Shown: piece by piece, positions 35,185-44,019 of the stretch
Layout: the number at the start of each line of letters is the position of its first letter
How positions within the stretch are numbered: position 1 is the first letter of the stretch
NCBI GenBank assembly: GCA_020636355.1
Contig: JACJYB010000003.1
Span: forward strand, 1-64,000
Reading direction: 5' to 3'
DNA length: 64,000 nucleotides
Origin: Lewinellaceae bacterium
Lineage (GTDB): Bacteria; Bacteroidota; Bacteroidia; Chitinophagales; Saprospiraceae
Translations under genes and position numbers: made by a program
Notes under the pieces: generated by a model
Databases searched by the model: none
The model's input: only the letters and a program-made list of their open reading frames with translations
Told to the model about the DNA's origin: nothing

Positions 35185-36213
35185 TCAGTCGCGTATGGCT
35201 TGTAACGTTTGATCCTTAAATTGGCGGATGCGATATTGAATATCCGGCAGATCCCGCATCATGTCACTGACTATTTCTTTGCGCAGATCATCCAGTTTTA
35301 ATTTCCACTCACTTGCTTCTTTCGATTTGGAGGCCTGCAGGTATTGATTGGTCAATTCGATCAGGTCATTGGAGTCATCCAAAAATATCCGATCATGAAA
35401 ACGGACCACATCATCGAGCAGTCGTTCAGCATCCTGGCATTCCTGGCCTTGCCAATAAAGGCAAAAATCGGTTTGATACTGGCCCCGATTGTTTTTCAAA
35501 TCTTCAATGATGGTATTGTAAGCTTGAATTTTATCAGCAAATTCCTGCAGATGATCATTCAGGGAAGCAGCTGCATCCACATTTTTTTTCATTTGCTCCT
35601 TTAGTAATAACCAGTTGTCCATACCGGATATCTGGCTGTTGAGATCCTGGGCGACAAACAGGTATTTATCCATCTTGGTACTGAGATCATCCCGGATGGA
35701 CTTCTTTTCTTCAGCATGGAGTTGATTGAACAATTGCTCCGCAGCTTCTTTCCGGGACTGGTTATCGTCAATTCGTGCTTTCCGCATGGTGACTTCCGCC
35801 TGACGCATTTTCTCGGATGTACCGCTCAATGCATTCATCGTCACTTTTATCCGAAATTCCCCGGAACCATCGTCATACAATAATGTGCCGCGGAAAAATG
35901 CTTCGGCCTGTGCCGATTGAAGCCCTTCCTTCATCGCTACCGTATAGGCCTGACCTTCTTTTTGGACCATTTCATTGGCCTTTTCGTGTTCCTTCACAAT
36001 GGCCAGATCACGGCGATCCAATACCCGGTATAACTCTTTGTGGAGTAACAATTCATCCTCAAAATCCTCCGTCAGCCAGGCAGCTTGTTGAGAAAATTCG
36101 ACGGGATCCGCCTCAAAGTCCCAGACATAAGTCGCCAGAGGAACCGGATTATTTTGTCCATTAAGGAGGGGAGTGGCAAAAATCAGGGTTAGGTAAATAG
36201 CCAAACGAATCAT
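35185..36213 (-). CDS. Exported protein with CsgG/LpoB/FlgO-like N-terminal domain and coiled coil
   Basis: 342 residues from ATG at 36213 (MIRLAIYLTLIFATPLLNGQ is a good signal peptide; the frame is open 25 codons further). The N-terminal VPLATYVWDFEADPVEFSQQ, ending in LYRVLDRRDLAIVKEHE, and GLQSAQAEAFFRGTLLYDDG are the pattern of the curli-assembly/LpoB/FlgO nucleotide-like fold. The C-terminal half (about 175-340) is helical and coiled-coil rich. LpoB-like proteins regulate cell-wall synthases; here the role is unknown. It is 164 bases after the TIR gene on the same strand. Confidence 0.68.
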   Translation of the reverse strand: MIRLAIYLTLIFATPLLNGQNNPVPLATYVWDFEADPVEFSQQAAWLTEDFEDELLLHKELYRVLDRRDLAIVKEHEKANEMVQKEGQAYTVAMKEGLQSAQAEAFFRGTLLYDDGSGEFRIKVTMNALSGTSEKMRQAEVTMRKARIDDNQSRKEAAEQLFNQLHAEEKKSIRDDLSTKMDKYLFVAQDLNSQISGMDNWLLLKEQMKKNVDAAASLNDHLQEFADKIQAYNTIIEDLKNNRGQYQTDFCLYWQGQECQDAERLLDDVVRFHDRIFLDDSNDLIELTNQYLQASKSKEASEWKLKLDDLRKEIVSDMMRDLPDIQYRIRQFKDQTLQAIRD

Positions 36214-36377
36214 ACGTGCTCTAACTAGACTTATCAAAAATATAAAAAAAAAACGGAACTCAGCAAACATCGTTTTGCACACAGGCATACCTGTTTTCCT
36301 GAAAAGGTCCAGAAAGAAGCAATCTTGACTCCATGTACCGCTTACCGATCAAAGGGAAATAGATGATTGCCCTGGAT

Positions 36378-37613
36378 CTATTGGCATTTAAGGGTCAGCT
36401 CAAATTCATTTGGATTGATGACCTGCTGGTATTGGCAGGTGTCTTTACCTTGAATCAGCCGGAAGGTATGGGTACCGGTAGGCAATTCTACCTGGATGAT
36501 ATTGAGCGCTTTTGATGCACTCCACGCATTCAACGTTTTGTTGTCGATCAATACCTGGGCATTGCGGACCGATCGATCGAGAATCAACTTCATCTGCTGG
36601 AAAGTTGTTCCGGCAGGAGGACGTGTATTAACCAAAGGCGGATCGGAAGCATTGTTCTTTTGAGGCTCAGTAGCAGGAGATTGTTTTTTGCCGGCAGGAG
36701 GAGACGCTTCAGAAGAGGTATTTGAAGGTGAGTTCGCCGCAGGCTCGGCAGGAGAAATTGTTTGCTCAGGCTGATTTAACAAGCTTATATCTTGTTTATT
36801 TTCAGAGTTTTGAGTTTCATTACTTAAAGTATTTTTAGAGCTATATGACCAGACAAACCATCCGGCAATAAGCACCAGCGGAAGCATTAACCACAACCAA
36901 TTCTTTTTCTTTCTTGCCGGGCTTGCCGGTGGAGTATACATCGTAACCGCTGGCTCAGACGAGGCTGCCGCCGACGCAACCGGAGAATTTGCCGCCAAAT
37001 CAGCGACCTTCGCTTCAGGAGTTACCGGCTGATTAAATGGATGATGGTCCAGTCTTTTCTTGACGGCCTGAAACAAGATGTCAAAGTCACTTTCAGTGTG
37101 CAACTGAATATTCAGGGTATTGATATCTTTCAGGATGCTGGTCAGTTTGGCAATCTTCGTCCGGATGTTCTGATAGAGGTTGAGATCTTCGGTAATGCCC
37201 TCGATATTGGAAATGGAGTCCAGATCACGGATCTTGTTTTCAAGCTCTTTTGTCTGATTTTCCCAGTATTTCACCAGATCCAGCCGATTCGTAGACTTCG
37301 CAATGTTTACTTCATCCAGTACGACCGGAAAAATACGCTCCAGGATATTTTTGTTCTCGTAGATCTGGAGTAATTCAAACATGCAATACTCCGAGTGAAG
37401 GTATTTATTGCTGACCACTATGATGATCGCATCGGCCTCACCCAGCCGCTCCATAAAAGCATTAATGCTCTGGCGGTAACCCAGGTCTTTCTTATCCAAC
37501 GTGATCTCAATGCCTTCTTTTGCGAACTTGTGCATGATCTTCTGCACCAGTTTTTCGCTTTCTCCACCCCAGGCATGGGATATATAAATAGTAGGTCTGT
37601 TCGCAACGTTCAT
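36378..37613 (-). CDS. TIR-domain membrane protein with C-terminal periplasmic domain
   Basis: 411 residues. The TIR domain (about 5-130) opens with RPTIYISHAWGGESEKLVQK and has the box GEADAIIIVVSNKYLHS followed by EYCMFELLQIYE. Glu80 sits where NADase TIR domains keep the catalytic glutamate. Residues 130-190 are helical. A low-complexity Pro/Ala/Ser linker precedes one membrane segment (about 239-257, WLWLMLPLVLIAGW). A second Ser/Asn/Pro-rich linker leads to a beta-rich C-terminal domain of about 75 residues (QMKLILDRSVRNAQVLIDNK, later ELPTGTHTFRLIQGKDTCQ) that resembles PEGA folds. It starts 2 bases after the patatin stop. The layout suggests a cytoplasmic enzyme tied to a periplasmic sensor. 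Confidence 0.85.
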   Translation of the reverse strand: MNVANRPTIYISHAWGGESEKLVQKIMHKFAKEGIEITLDKKDLGYRQSINAFMERLGEADAIIIVVSNKYLHSEYCMFELLQIYENKNILERIFPVVLDEVNIAKSTNRLDLVKYWENQTKELENKIRDLDSISNIEGITEDLNLYQNIRTKIAKLTSILKDINTLNIQLHTESDFDILFQAVKKRLDHHPFNQPVTPEAKVADLAANSPVASAAASSEPAVTMYTPPASPARKKKNWLWLMLPLVLIAGWFVWSYSSKNTLSNETQNSENKQDISLLNQPEQTISPAEPAANSPSNTSSEASPPAGKKQSPATEPQKNNASDPPLVNTRPPAGTTFQQMKLILDRSVRNAQVLIDNKTLNAWSASKALNIIQVELPTGTHTFRLIQGKDTCQYQQVINPNEFELTLKCQ

Positions 37614-37615
37614 GG

Positions 37616-38980
37616 CTAGTATTTTTCGTAAGTCTGTTTGAAGATGTCCTGATCAATGGCATAGTATTCTCCACGCACTCCGCGCATCAGATAATCGCCG
37701 GCTTTAGCATGAAGGATCCCTTCGATGGTTTCTACCTCAAATGGTTCATTAATTTGGACTGCCTGAACCGGAATTTCTTTTTTAACCACTTTTTCAAAGG
37801 GCAGATCCCACTTTTTATTTTGGGTAATCCGCAGAATATGGTCTTTCGGCTTTTGACCCAGGTTAAACTGTTCTGGGAAATGATCTGGCAGAACCAGCTG
37901 ATCGGCAGCAAGTTCGCCGATTTCCGCTAGTTTGGCGATATTTTTCCCATTATCCATAGCAGCTAAATCGATCACTTCTTTCGGCGTATAATTCAAGCCC
38001 AGGGTCTCCAGATAGTGATGATTCATGTCCACATTGTATCGCAAATAACTCAATGCATGCTGGCCATTGAGACTGTCATGATGCAAATCGCCGATCTCCG
38101 AGTCAATCCGGATGGCTGTTGGTGAGTTGGACATCATCTGTAAGATCAGCTGATTGAAGTGATTGGTGTCATGCATGAAGATCTCCGGTAGGAGGGCCGC
38201 CCAGGTCAGCAAACTGGTGCGGGAGAAACTCTGGTTCCGGTAGGTTTTCGAAAGGTTACCGGTGCCTACCGATGCCAGGAGCAGGTGGTCGGGCCCCATG
38301 CGCCAGTGGAATGGAAACCCTTTCAGGGTAGCAATAAGGAAAAGTTGTAAAGAAGGATTATTGGCCATGCTGATTCCTCCGTCAACAAATACACCGCGTT
38401 CGTCCGGGCCTACATCAAGGACCAGCGGCAGAAAATAAGTTGGAGCAGCGGTGCTAGCCCGGACTACCTGCCACAGGGGGTAATTCTTGTTTTCCTCATA
38501 ATATTTACCTTCCGGATGATTGATAATAGGCCAAGTGCTAAACGTATCAGCCCGCTTGGTAACCACACATAAACCCGTCCTGATTTTCTCCTGGTCGCCA
38601 AGAACTACATCCCCATAGAATTTTTGCAATGCATCCGTCAGGGGCTTGGCATCATACTTTTCACTCTTTGACAAATAATTGAGCATGTTTTTCTTCTTGC
38701 CAAAGATGACGTTGCCCAATTCGAAATAAGCCTTTTTCAATTCTGCCGCAGTCATACCCATTGCAAGTCCGGCGGCAATGATTGATCCGGTGCTGGTCCC
38801 TCCAATGAGATCAAAATAATCACACAGGAGTAAATCCGGATTGTTGTGTTGCTTGCGCAGAATACTTTCCATCCTTTCAAGAAATCCGAGGGTAAGTACG
38901 CCCCGGATACCGCCGCCATCAAGTGCCAGAATCCTTTTTGGCCCGGGGCGGCTTAATTTTTCCAATAGAGGTGATGCCAT
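37616..38980 (-). CDS. Patatin-like phospholipase
   Basis: 454 residues. The oxyanion motif is DGGGIRG (21-27), the nucleophile Ser63 is in LIGGTSTGSIIAAGLA, and the catalytic Asp200 is in FVDGGISMANNPSLQ. The CapV/patatin core fills about 15-320. A C-terminal extension (330-454) has KKEIPVQAVQINEPFEVET and AGDYLMRGVRGEYYAI, which is unlike standard patatins. No signal peptide: cytoplasmic, probably acting on the inner leaflet. Patatins of this type serve as killing effectors in CBASS systems (CapV). Here the partner is a TIR membrane protein and not a CD-NTase. Confidence 0.9.
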   Translation of the reverse strand: MASPLLEKLSRPGPKRILALDGGGIRGVLTLGFLERMESILRKQHNNPDLLLCDYFDLIGGTSTGSIIAAGLAMGMTAAELKKAYFELGNVIFGKKKNMLNYLSKSEKYDAKPLTDALQKFYGDVVLGDQEKIRTGLCVVTKRADTFSTWPIINHPEGKYYEENKNYPLWQVVRASTAAPTYFLPLVLDVGPDERGVFVDGGISMANNPSLQLFLIATLKGFPFHWRMGPDHLLLASVGTGNLSKTYRNQSFSRTSLLTWAALLPEIFMHDTNHFNQLILQMMSNSPTAIRIDSEIGDLHHDSLNGQHALSYLRYNVDMNHHYLETLGLNYTPKEVIDLAAMDNGKNIAKLAEIGELAADQLVLPDHFPEQFNLGQKPKDHILRITQNKKWDLPFEKVVKKEIPVQAVQINEPFEVETIEGILHAKAGDYLMRGVRGEYYAIDQDIFKQTYEKY

Positions 38981-39030
38981 AAGTACTAATTTGGAAAATG
39001 AATGTTTGTACGATTAAGATAAAGCATTTT

Positions 39031-39402
39031 TCAATTTCCCATCGAATGTCCTGCCTCCCCAATCCGTCCCAAATGGGTGTCTTTGAAATCCGAAATGTAT
39101 TTCAGACCGTAACCAAATACCCGGTCCATGCTGCTATGGCCTAGCAAGAGCCAACCTGAAGCAGCTAACAAAGGCGATAGACTGATCGTGCCTCCCAGGA
39201 CAACCAGGATAGCCAAACCTTTATGGTGGAAGAAATTATAGAGGTAAGCACCTATCCTTGCATTGATCAGGTAACCGATCATCGACAAGTCCGGAGCAAG
39301 TAACCAAACTAAAAACCACCACCAGGTAATGCCAGTAGTCGTGAAAAAATACCAACTGAGCAAGAACAAACCGGCTTCTTCAAGCCTCAGAAGTTGCTTC
39401 AT
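39031..39402 (-). CDS. DUF4260 family membrane protein
   Basis: 123 residues from ATG at 39402. Longer in-frame starts up to 39558 are rejected because they would overlap the MscS promoter and start. It has LLRLEEAGLFLLSWYFF, LAPDLSMIGYLINARIGAYL and YNFFHHKGLAILV, with a GLKYISDFKDTHLGRIG tail, as expected for DUF4260 (about 118 residues, four membrane segments). Function unknown. Confidence 0.85.
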   Translation of the reverse strand: MKQLLRLEEAGLFLLSWYFFTTTGITWWWFLVWLLAPDLSMIGYLINARIGAYLYNFFHHKGLAILVVLGGTISLSPLLAASGWLLLGHSSMDRVFGYGLKYISDFKDTHLGRIGEAGHSMGN

Positions 39403-39528
39403 AACCTTCAATTTCTGCCAACAAAATGCGATGGACCGAAGATACATTTCTTTGCTGAACCGCTGATGATCCGCTAAGAATGGATTTTTCAACGTAGGAA
39501 AGGTAGCTTCAGCGAAATGCAATTGTAA

Positions 39529-39536
39529 TACCTTTG
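39529..39536 (+). promoter_or_regulatory. Promoter -7 box for MscS
   Basis: TACCTTTG is an exact match to TAnnTTTG, 17 bases before the MscS ATG. CTTC at 39507-39510 is a near match to the -33 TTTG, with an 18-base spacer. Confidence 0.45.
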
Positions 39537-39552
39537 TGTAAAAGGAATCCTT

Positions 39553-40422
39553 ATGCAACGGAATTTATCAAATCTGTTCAAGCTGATCCTTCTGGTTGGA
39601 TTGATGCTCCTGGATATTTTCCTTAATGATCTGGGCATTGAAAATGAGCGATTTCGGGACGTATTGGATAATGCCATTCAATATGGAATGGTAGTCCTTT
39701 TTCTGCAATTGTTACTGGCCATCGTAAAATGGAACTACCTCAGAAGAAAAGGACCGGAATCAAAAAGCGATAATGTGGTAGTCGGTCTTCAGAACATCTA
39801 TTTTATAATTGTCACTTTATTCACTATGCTAACCATAGCCGGATTTTGGTTCGATATCTGGCACTTGTTAACCTCTCTGACCGTAGTGGCTGCAGCAATT
39901 GCTATCATTTCCAAAGATTACTTATCGGAAATCATCAGCGGTATCATCATAACCTTTTCCCATGAAGTACGTATCAACGATTACATCAAGGTAGGCGATC
40001 AGAAAGGTAAAATTATTGACATCACCTTGACTAAAATCGCAATGCTTAACGATGATGACGATGTCATTTACATTCCAAACAATCAGGTTTATTCCTCCCA
40101 GATTATTAACTACACCCAAAGGGAGCTGAAGAAAGTGAATATTGAATTCGAAACTCCGGTTGAGGTGGTGGGCCGGATTGAAGACCTCGAACAGGATCTG
40201 ATTCATGAATTGCAGGAGTTTGAACATCTGATTGTCAAGGACAGTTACTGGCTTAAAGTGGTCGATATTAAAAAAGATCACCTAAGCTTCAAGTTCAGTT
40301 ATGTTCTTAAGCAACTTAACCGGGATCATGAAACCCAAATCCGCAAAAAGACAGTCCGGAAAGTAGTTGACTTTATTAATTTCAGACAGGTGGAACAGAT
40401 AGGAGCTGACCAACCCGAATAA
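39553..40422 (+). CDS. MscS-family mechanosensitive channel
   Basis: 289 residues. Three membrane segments precede the pore helix region SLTVVAAAIAIISKDYLSEI and IISGIIITFSHEVRINDYIK. The cytoplasmic beta-domain follows (GDQKGKIIDITLTKIAMLND, then YIPNNQVYSSQIINYTQRE). It opens under membrane tension to release solutes on osmotic downshift. The gene begins a plus-strand stress cluster with a helical protein, a universal stress protein and a haemoglobin. Confidence 0.92.
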   Translation: MQRNLSNLFKLILLVGLMLLDIFLNDLGIENERFRDVLDNAIQYGMVVLFLQLLLAIVKWNYLRRKGPESKSDNVVVGLQNIYFIIVTLFTMLTIAGFWFDIWHLLTSLTVVAAAIAIISKDYLSEIISGIIITFSHEVRINDYIKVGDQKGKIIDITLTKIAMLNDDDDVIYIPNNQVYSSQIINYTQRELKKVNIEFETPVEVVGRIEDLEQDLIHELQEFEHLIVKDSYWLKVVDIKKDHLSFKFSYVLKQLNRDHETQIRKKTVRKVVDFINFRQVEQIGADQPE

Positions 40423-40490
40423 TTGGGGACCAATCCATATCATTGGCACCAGAACAATTCTTTCTGTACATTGGTCAACAAAATCAACCT

Positions 40491-40847
40491 ATGGACCAAA
40501 TCGAATTTCAACATGCCAGCCATCGTGGATGGATCAAGGAGCTCGATTATTTTCAGGATGAAGTGAAGATCTTTCAGAATGAATTGGTTAAAGTGTGGCA
40601 GCAGAACATTCAAAGCTACTCCATCCAGGAACACATCCAGGAATACCGGAGTATTCTGATGAAAAAACTGATTCACATCGACGACTACCGGCATCGGATC
40701 CTTGACCTTGAAAGGAAAATGGCAGTGGGTGAACTGGATACCATAGCATCCACACATGCAGAATTAGCCTCTCTGATGCAAGCGTTCAAAGAAGAATTTG
40801 AGACCTTAAAAACAACATTTCACCGCTTCGTTGTAAAACACGACTAA
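40491..40847 (+). CDS. Hypothetical helical protein
   Basis: 118 residues from ATG at 40491; an in-frame TTG at 40443 would add 16 residues. The protein is almost wholly alpha-helical with heptad-like spacing (ELDYFQDEVKIFQNELVKVW and HAELASLMQAFKEEFETLKT). No named family is recognised. It lies 68 bases after MscS and 94 bases before a universal stress gene, so it probably belongs to the stress cluster. Confidence 0.75.
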   Translation: MDQIEFQHASHRGWIKELDYFQDEVKIFQNELVKVWQQNIQSYSIQEHIQEYRSILMKKLIHIDDYRHRILDLERKMAVGELDTIASTHAELASLMQAFKEEFETLKTTFHRFVVKHD

Positions 40848-40941
40848 TTTGGATTGTGTCTGAAATCATACCAATTTCTGACCCATATTATTCGCATTTA
40901 ATCCGTATAACTCTAATTTGACTGCATTAAATAAGCCTCAA

Positions 40942-41769
40942 ATGAAAAACATACTGATTGCCACCGATTTCTCGGCGAATGCCCGCAATGCCTGGGATTA
41001 TGCCTGGAAACGCTTTGGGTCTAACTCGCGATATCACATCATGCACATTGTAACCCCGGTGTATGAGCCCGCCGATATCCCGGTCATCTCTGCGGTTGCA
41101 ACCCAGAACAAACGCGAGGTGGCAACGACCCTACTGGAAAAATGGGTAAGCGAAATTCAGCAAGAACAACAGGGTCAGGACCTGGTCATCCAATCCATAT
41201 TGGAGGTTGGCAGTCCGGCTTCTACGATCGTCGAAAAAGCTCAGGGAATCAACGCGGACTGCATATTAATGGGCACGCAAGGTGAACATTCCAGGCTGGA
41301 CCGATGGCTGGGCACCATATCCATGCAGGTGGTTGACCTAGCTGAAACCCCATTGTGGCTGGTTCCGTCTGGTTATAAACCGGATGGACTCAATACAGCG
41401 GTTTACGCTTCGGATCTGCAGGCTTCCGACCCTTTCTACATTTGGGAAGCTATCCAGATCATGGATCCCGAGCAGCCTGTCCTCAAATGCGTGCATATTG
41501 GGCACCGCAATCCTGAGGATGACCGGAAATGGGGACAAATCCAGCAATTGTTCGCGGAGCGAAGTCCGACGATCCAGACCCAGTTCCAGTGGCTGGACAC
41601 CACCCAACAAGACATCGCCACCCAATTATTAGAATATGTGCACTGGAACGAAGCGAACTTACTGGTGCTTTATTCGCCCCATCGCAACTGGCTTCAACGA
41701 TTATTCCACCGAAGCATCGTGCATGATTTCGAGGGACATATGACGGTGCCGGTATTGATTGTACGCTAA
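40942..41769 (+). CDS. Universal stress protein (tandem UspA domains)
   Basis: 275 residues from ATG at 40942 (an in-frame TTG lies at 40918). The first Usp domain is clear (KNILIATDFSANARNAWDYA, then DCILMGTQGEHSRLDRWLGT). The second is degenerate (NTAVYASDLQASDPFYIWEA, then FEGHMTVPVLIVR). The G-x2-G-x9-GS ATP motif is only partly kept, so nucleotide binding is doubtful. It sits 12 bases before the truncated haemoglobin gene. Confidence 0.88.
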   Translation: MKNILIATDFSANARNAWDYAWKRFGSNSRYHIMHIVTPVYEPADIPVISAVATQNKREVATTLLEKWVSEIQQEQQGQDLVIQSILEVGSPASTIVEKAQGINADCILMGTQGEHSRLDRWLGTISMQVVDLAETPLWLVPSGYKPDGLNTAVYASDLQASDPFYIWEAIQIMDPEQPVLKCVHIGHRNPEDDRKWGQIQQLFAERSPTIQTQFQWLDTTQQDIATQLLEYVHWNEANLLVLYSPHRNWLQRLFHRSIVHDFEGHMTVPVLIVR

Positions 41770-41781
41770 ACTCAACCGCGG

Positions 41782-42177
41782 ATGCCTGTAAAAACGCTTT
41801 CCGGTGCGGAAGACATTAAGCTGCTGGTCCATAATTTTTATGACAAACTGATGGTTGACGAGGTTATTGGTCATTTTTTTACCAGTGTCGTCCCAATTGA
41901 CTTAACCGAGCATCTTCCGATCATCTGTCGATTCTGGGAAGCCATGTTGCTGGATAATCCCGTCTATCAGGGAAATCCGATGACCAAACATCTGGTAATG
42001 GATGAAATATCATCGCTGGAGCCAGAACATTTTCAGCGGTGGCTGACATTATGGGAGGAGACCCTTGACGCTCATTTCATTGGGCCAAATGTAGACAAAG
42101 CCAAAGAGCGGGCGCGGAACATCGCCTTGTTGATGCAGCATAAAGTTTCGATGCGCCGCAAAAAGACCGGGTTTTGA
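41782..42177 (+). CDS. Group III truncated haemoglobin
   Basis: 131 residues, the usual length. The globin features of group III are LLVHNFYDKLMVDEVIGHFF with Tyr20 at B10, ICRFWEAMLLDNPVYQGNPM and proximal His70 in TKHLVMDEIS, followed by W78-region HFQRWLTLWEETLDAHF. Group III globins (Ctb type) bind O2 or react with NO or peroxide under low oxygen. The tight link with universal stress genes supports a role in oxidative or nitrosative stress. Confidence 0.9.
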   Translation: MPVKTLSGAEDIKLLVHNFYDKLMVDEVIGHFFTSVVPIDLTEHLPIICRFWEAMLLDNPVYQGNPMTKHLVMDEISSLEPEHFQRWLTLWEETLDAHFIGPNVDKAKERARNIALLMQHKVSMRRKKTGF

Positions 42178-42224
42178 TCTTTATGTATTCAGAATTGCAT
42201 CGGTAAAGCAGGACACCAGGACAT

Positions 42225-42962
42225 CTAGGCAAAAAACCATTCCATAAAATGCTTGAACTCGCGCCCCCAATACGCTTCATTATGTGCTGCATGTGTACGC
42301 ATGTGTACCGTCAACTCCGCCTCCGTGTATCCCGCTTCCATCATAACTTTCTGAGCCAGTTGCAATGCCTGCTCCATACCTCTCATTTCATGGATGCCTC
42401 CCGCAAGGTAGACTTTGCAGCGAGGTCCCTGAATACGGAATGGCAAGTCCAATACACCCGGATTAAACCACAAAGACGGAGAGAGGACACCGGCACTTCC
42501 GAATACATCATTAAATTCAAAAGCGGCATAATAGGATAGGAGACCACCCATGGAAGAGCCGGCTATTCCCGTATGATCTCTGTCGGTCAGGGTGCGATAC
42601 ATCGAATCGATCCAGGGCTTTACTGTATATACATAAAACTCCAACGTCGCATGACCTAGCCCGCCACTGTTTCCTCTCGAATATGGCGCGTATTCATTGA
42701 TTCGTTCCGTACCGGCATGATCGATTCCGACCAGGATCGCTTGTCGCCGCAATGGTAATTTTTCGACAACCTCCCGTAATTTCCAGTGCCCGTAGGTTGC
42801 GGTTTCCTCATCGAATAAATTTTGTCCGTCCGGCATGTATATAACCGGATAACGGCGCTCTTGTTCCTGGAAGTAGTTCCTCGGAAGCAATACGCGAATG
42901 GAGCGATGACGAAATAATTGCGGGATGTAATAACCGTCGAAAACTTCCAGTTGTGGTTCCAT
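42225..42962 (-). CDS. Alpha/beta hydrolase, esterase family
   Basis: 245 residues. The esterase (PF00756-like) fold has RSIRVLLPRNYFQEQERRYP, YMPDGQNLFDEETATYG, the nucleophile Ser in TGIAGSSMGGLLSYYAA, and a histidine in THAAHNEAYWGREF. No leader. Relatives include enterochelin esterases and acyltransferases. It is monocistronic and convergent with the haemoglobin gene. The substrate is unknown. Confidence 0.87.
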   Translation of the reverse strand: MEPQLEVFDGYYIPQLFRHRSIRVLLPRNYFQEQERRYPVIYMPDGQNLFDEETATYGHWKLREVVEKLPLRRQAILVGIDHAGTERINEYAPYSRGNSGGLGHATLEFYVYTVKPWIDSMYRTLTDRDHTGIAGSSMGGLLSYYAAFEFNDVFGSAGVLSPSLWFNPGVLDLPFRIQGPRCKVYLAGGIHEMRGMEQALQLAQKVMMEAGYTEAELTVHMRTHAAHNEAYWGREFKHFMEWFFA

Positions 42963-43010
42963 GAAGTAGCTAATTAGGGCTTCACGATCGCATCAATATC
43001 ACCGTGGAAA

Positions 43011-43898
43011 TCACTTTACAATTAACGTAGGTATTCGTTCATTGACTGACATCAGCTTCTCAGTAACGCTACCCAGGAGCAAAAGATCCAGAGTAGAATG
43101 CCCTTTGGCCCCCATGATAAGCAGATCAGCAGCGTGTTCGAGCGCCCAGTTATAAATGTCTGAGCCAATACCAAAAAGTTTGCGTTCAGCCAGATAGGTG
43201 GTGATGTTCAATGCAGGATCGGCATATTTATTAATAAAATCAGAAGCTGCCTGCTGCTTTGACTCGACCAGATAGGCTTTCATTTGTTGAGGCACATGCA
43301 GTGATTTATAAGCGCTGATATTGGGGTTTTCATAAATGTGGAGCAGGTCAATCTGGACCTCACCAGGAAGTAGTCTGGCGATTTGCTGGGCAATGGTAAA
43401 AGCCGTTGTTGACGCTTCCGAAAAATCAACCGGCACACAGATTCGATGGACCTTCGTCCGGCTTAATTCCGGGACAATGAGTGCATGAGCCGGCGTTTTC
43501 CGTACAAGGTTTTTCGCTAATATCCCGTGCGATGCTGCTCCGGCTTTCTGTCCGATTACCAGTAATTGGGTGTTTCGGTCCCTGGCAACATGCATCATTT
43601 CGGTAAGCGGATCGCCAGGCTGAACGATGATGTCTTCACATTTATGGATGCAGTCGGGATAAAAAACCAACAACTCATCCTGGATCTGCTGTTCGACTTG
43701 TTTGCGAAGGTCTTCCAGATCCCACGATGCCGGGTTTTCACCGGAGAAGTAGGTGAATTCCCATGGCACCACATGCATAAAAGCCGTCTTCTCAAGCATT
43801 CCGTGCTTATCGAAAAAATGCAAAAACTCAAGGACCCGCGTGTCTACACCGGATAGCTCAAGTCCTACTAATGCATGCTTGAATATTGGAGTTGCCAT
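43011..43898 (-). CDS. Universal stress protein (tandem UspA domains)
   Basis: 295 residues. The first domain is ALVGLELSGVDTRVLEFLHF and LLVIGQKAGAASHGILAKNL. The second is ICVPVDFSEASTTAFTIAQQ and LLIMGAKGHSTLDLLLLGSV with TEKLMSVNERIPTLIVK. The second domain keeps the G-x2-G-x9-G-S/T ATP pattern, so this is probably an ATP-binding Usp. It is on the opposite strand to the other Usp gene and 48 bases upstream of the esterase. Confidence 0.9.
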   Translation of the reverse strand: MATPIFKHALVGLELSGVDTRVLEFLHFFDKHGMLEKTAFMHVVPWEFTYFSGENPASWDLEDLRKQVEQQIQDELLVFYPDCIHKCEDIIVQPGDPLTEMMHVARDRNTQLLVIGQKAGAASHGILAKNLVRKTPAHALIVPELSRTKVHRICVPVDFSEASTTAFTIAQQIARLLPGEVQIDLLHIYENPNISAYKSLHVPQQMKAYLVESKQQAASDFINKYADPALNITTYLAERKLFGIGSDIYNWALEHAADLLIMGAKGHSTLDLLLLGSVTEKLMSVNERIPTLIVK

Positions 43899-44019
43899 GA
43901 TCCATTTTTGGGCAAGTTCCTCGGATTCCTACTGGTAAGCGATGATGGATGTCAGATATTAAAGTGATCTTCAGGTTAGCTGAGACCACCTGGCAATCCA
44001 ATCCATCCAACCCTGCAGA

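Noticed and set aside
36281..36294. ACAGG-CATA-CCTGT hairpin
   Set aside because: Only 5 base pairs; too weak to call a terminator or operator.
36378..38980. Standard CBASS or Thoeris system
   Set aside because: No CD-NTase, E1/E2/JAB, SIR2-ThsA or second TIR gene is next to the patatin-TIR pair, so no named system fits.
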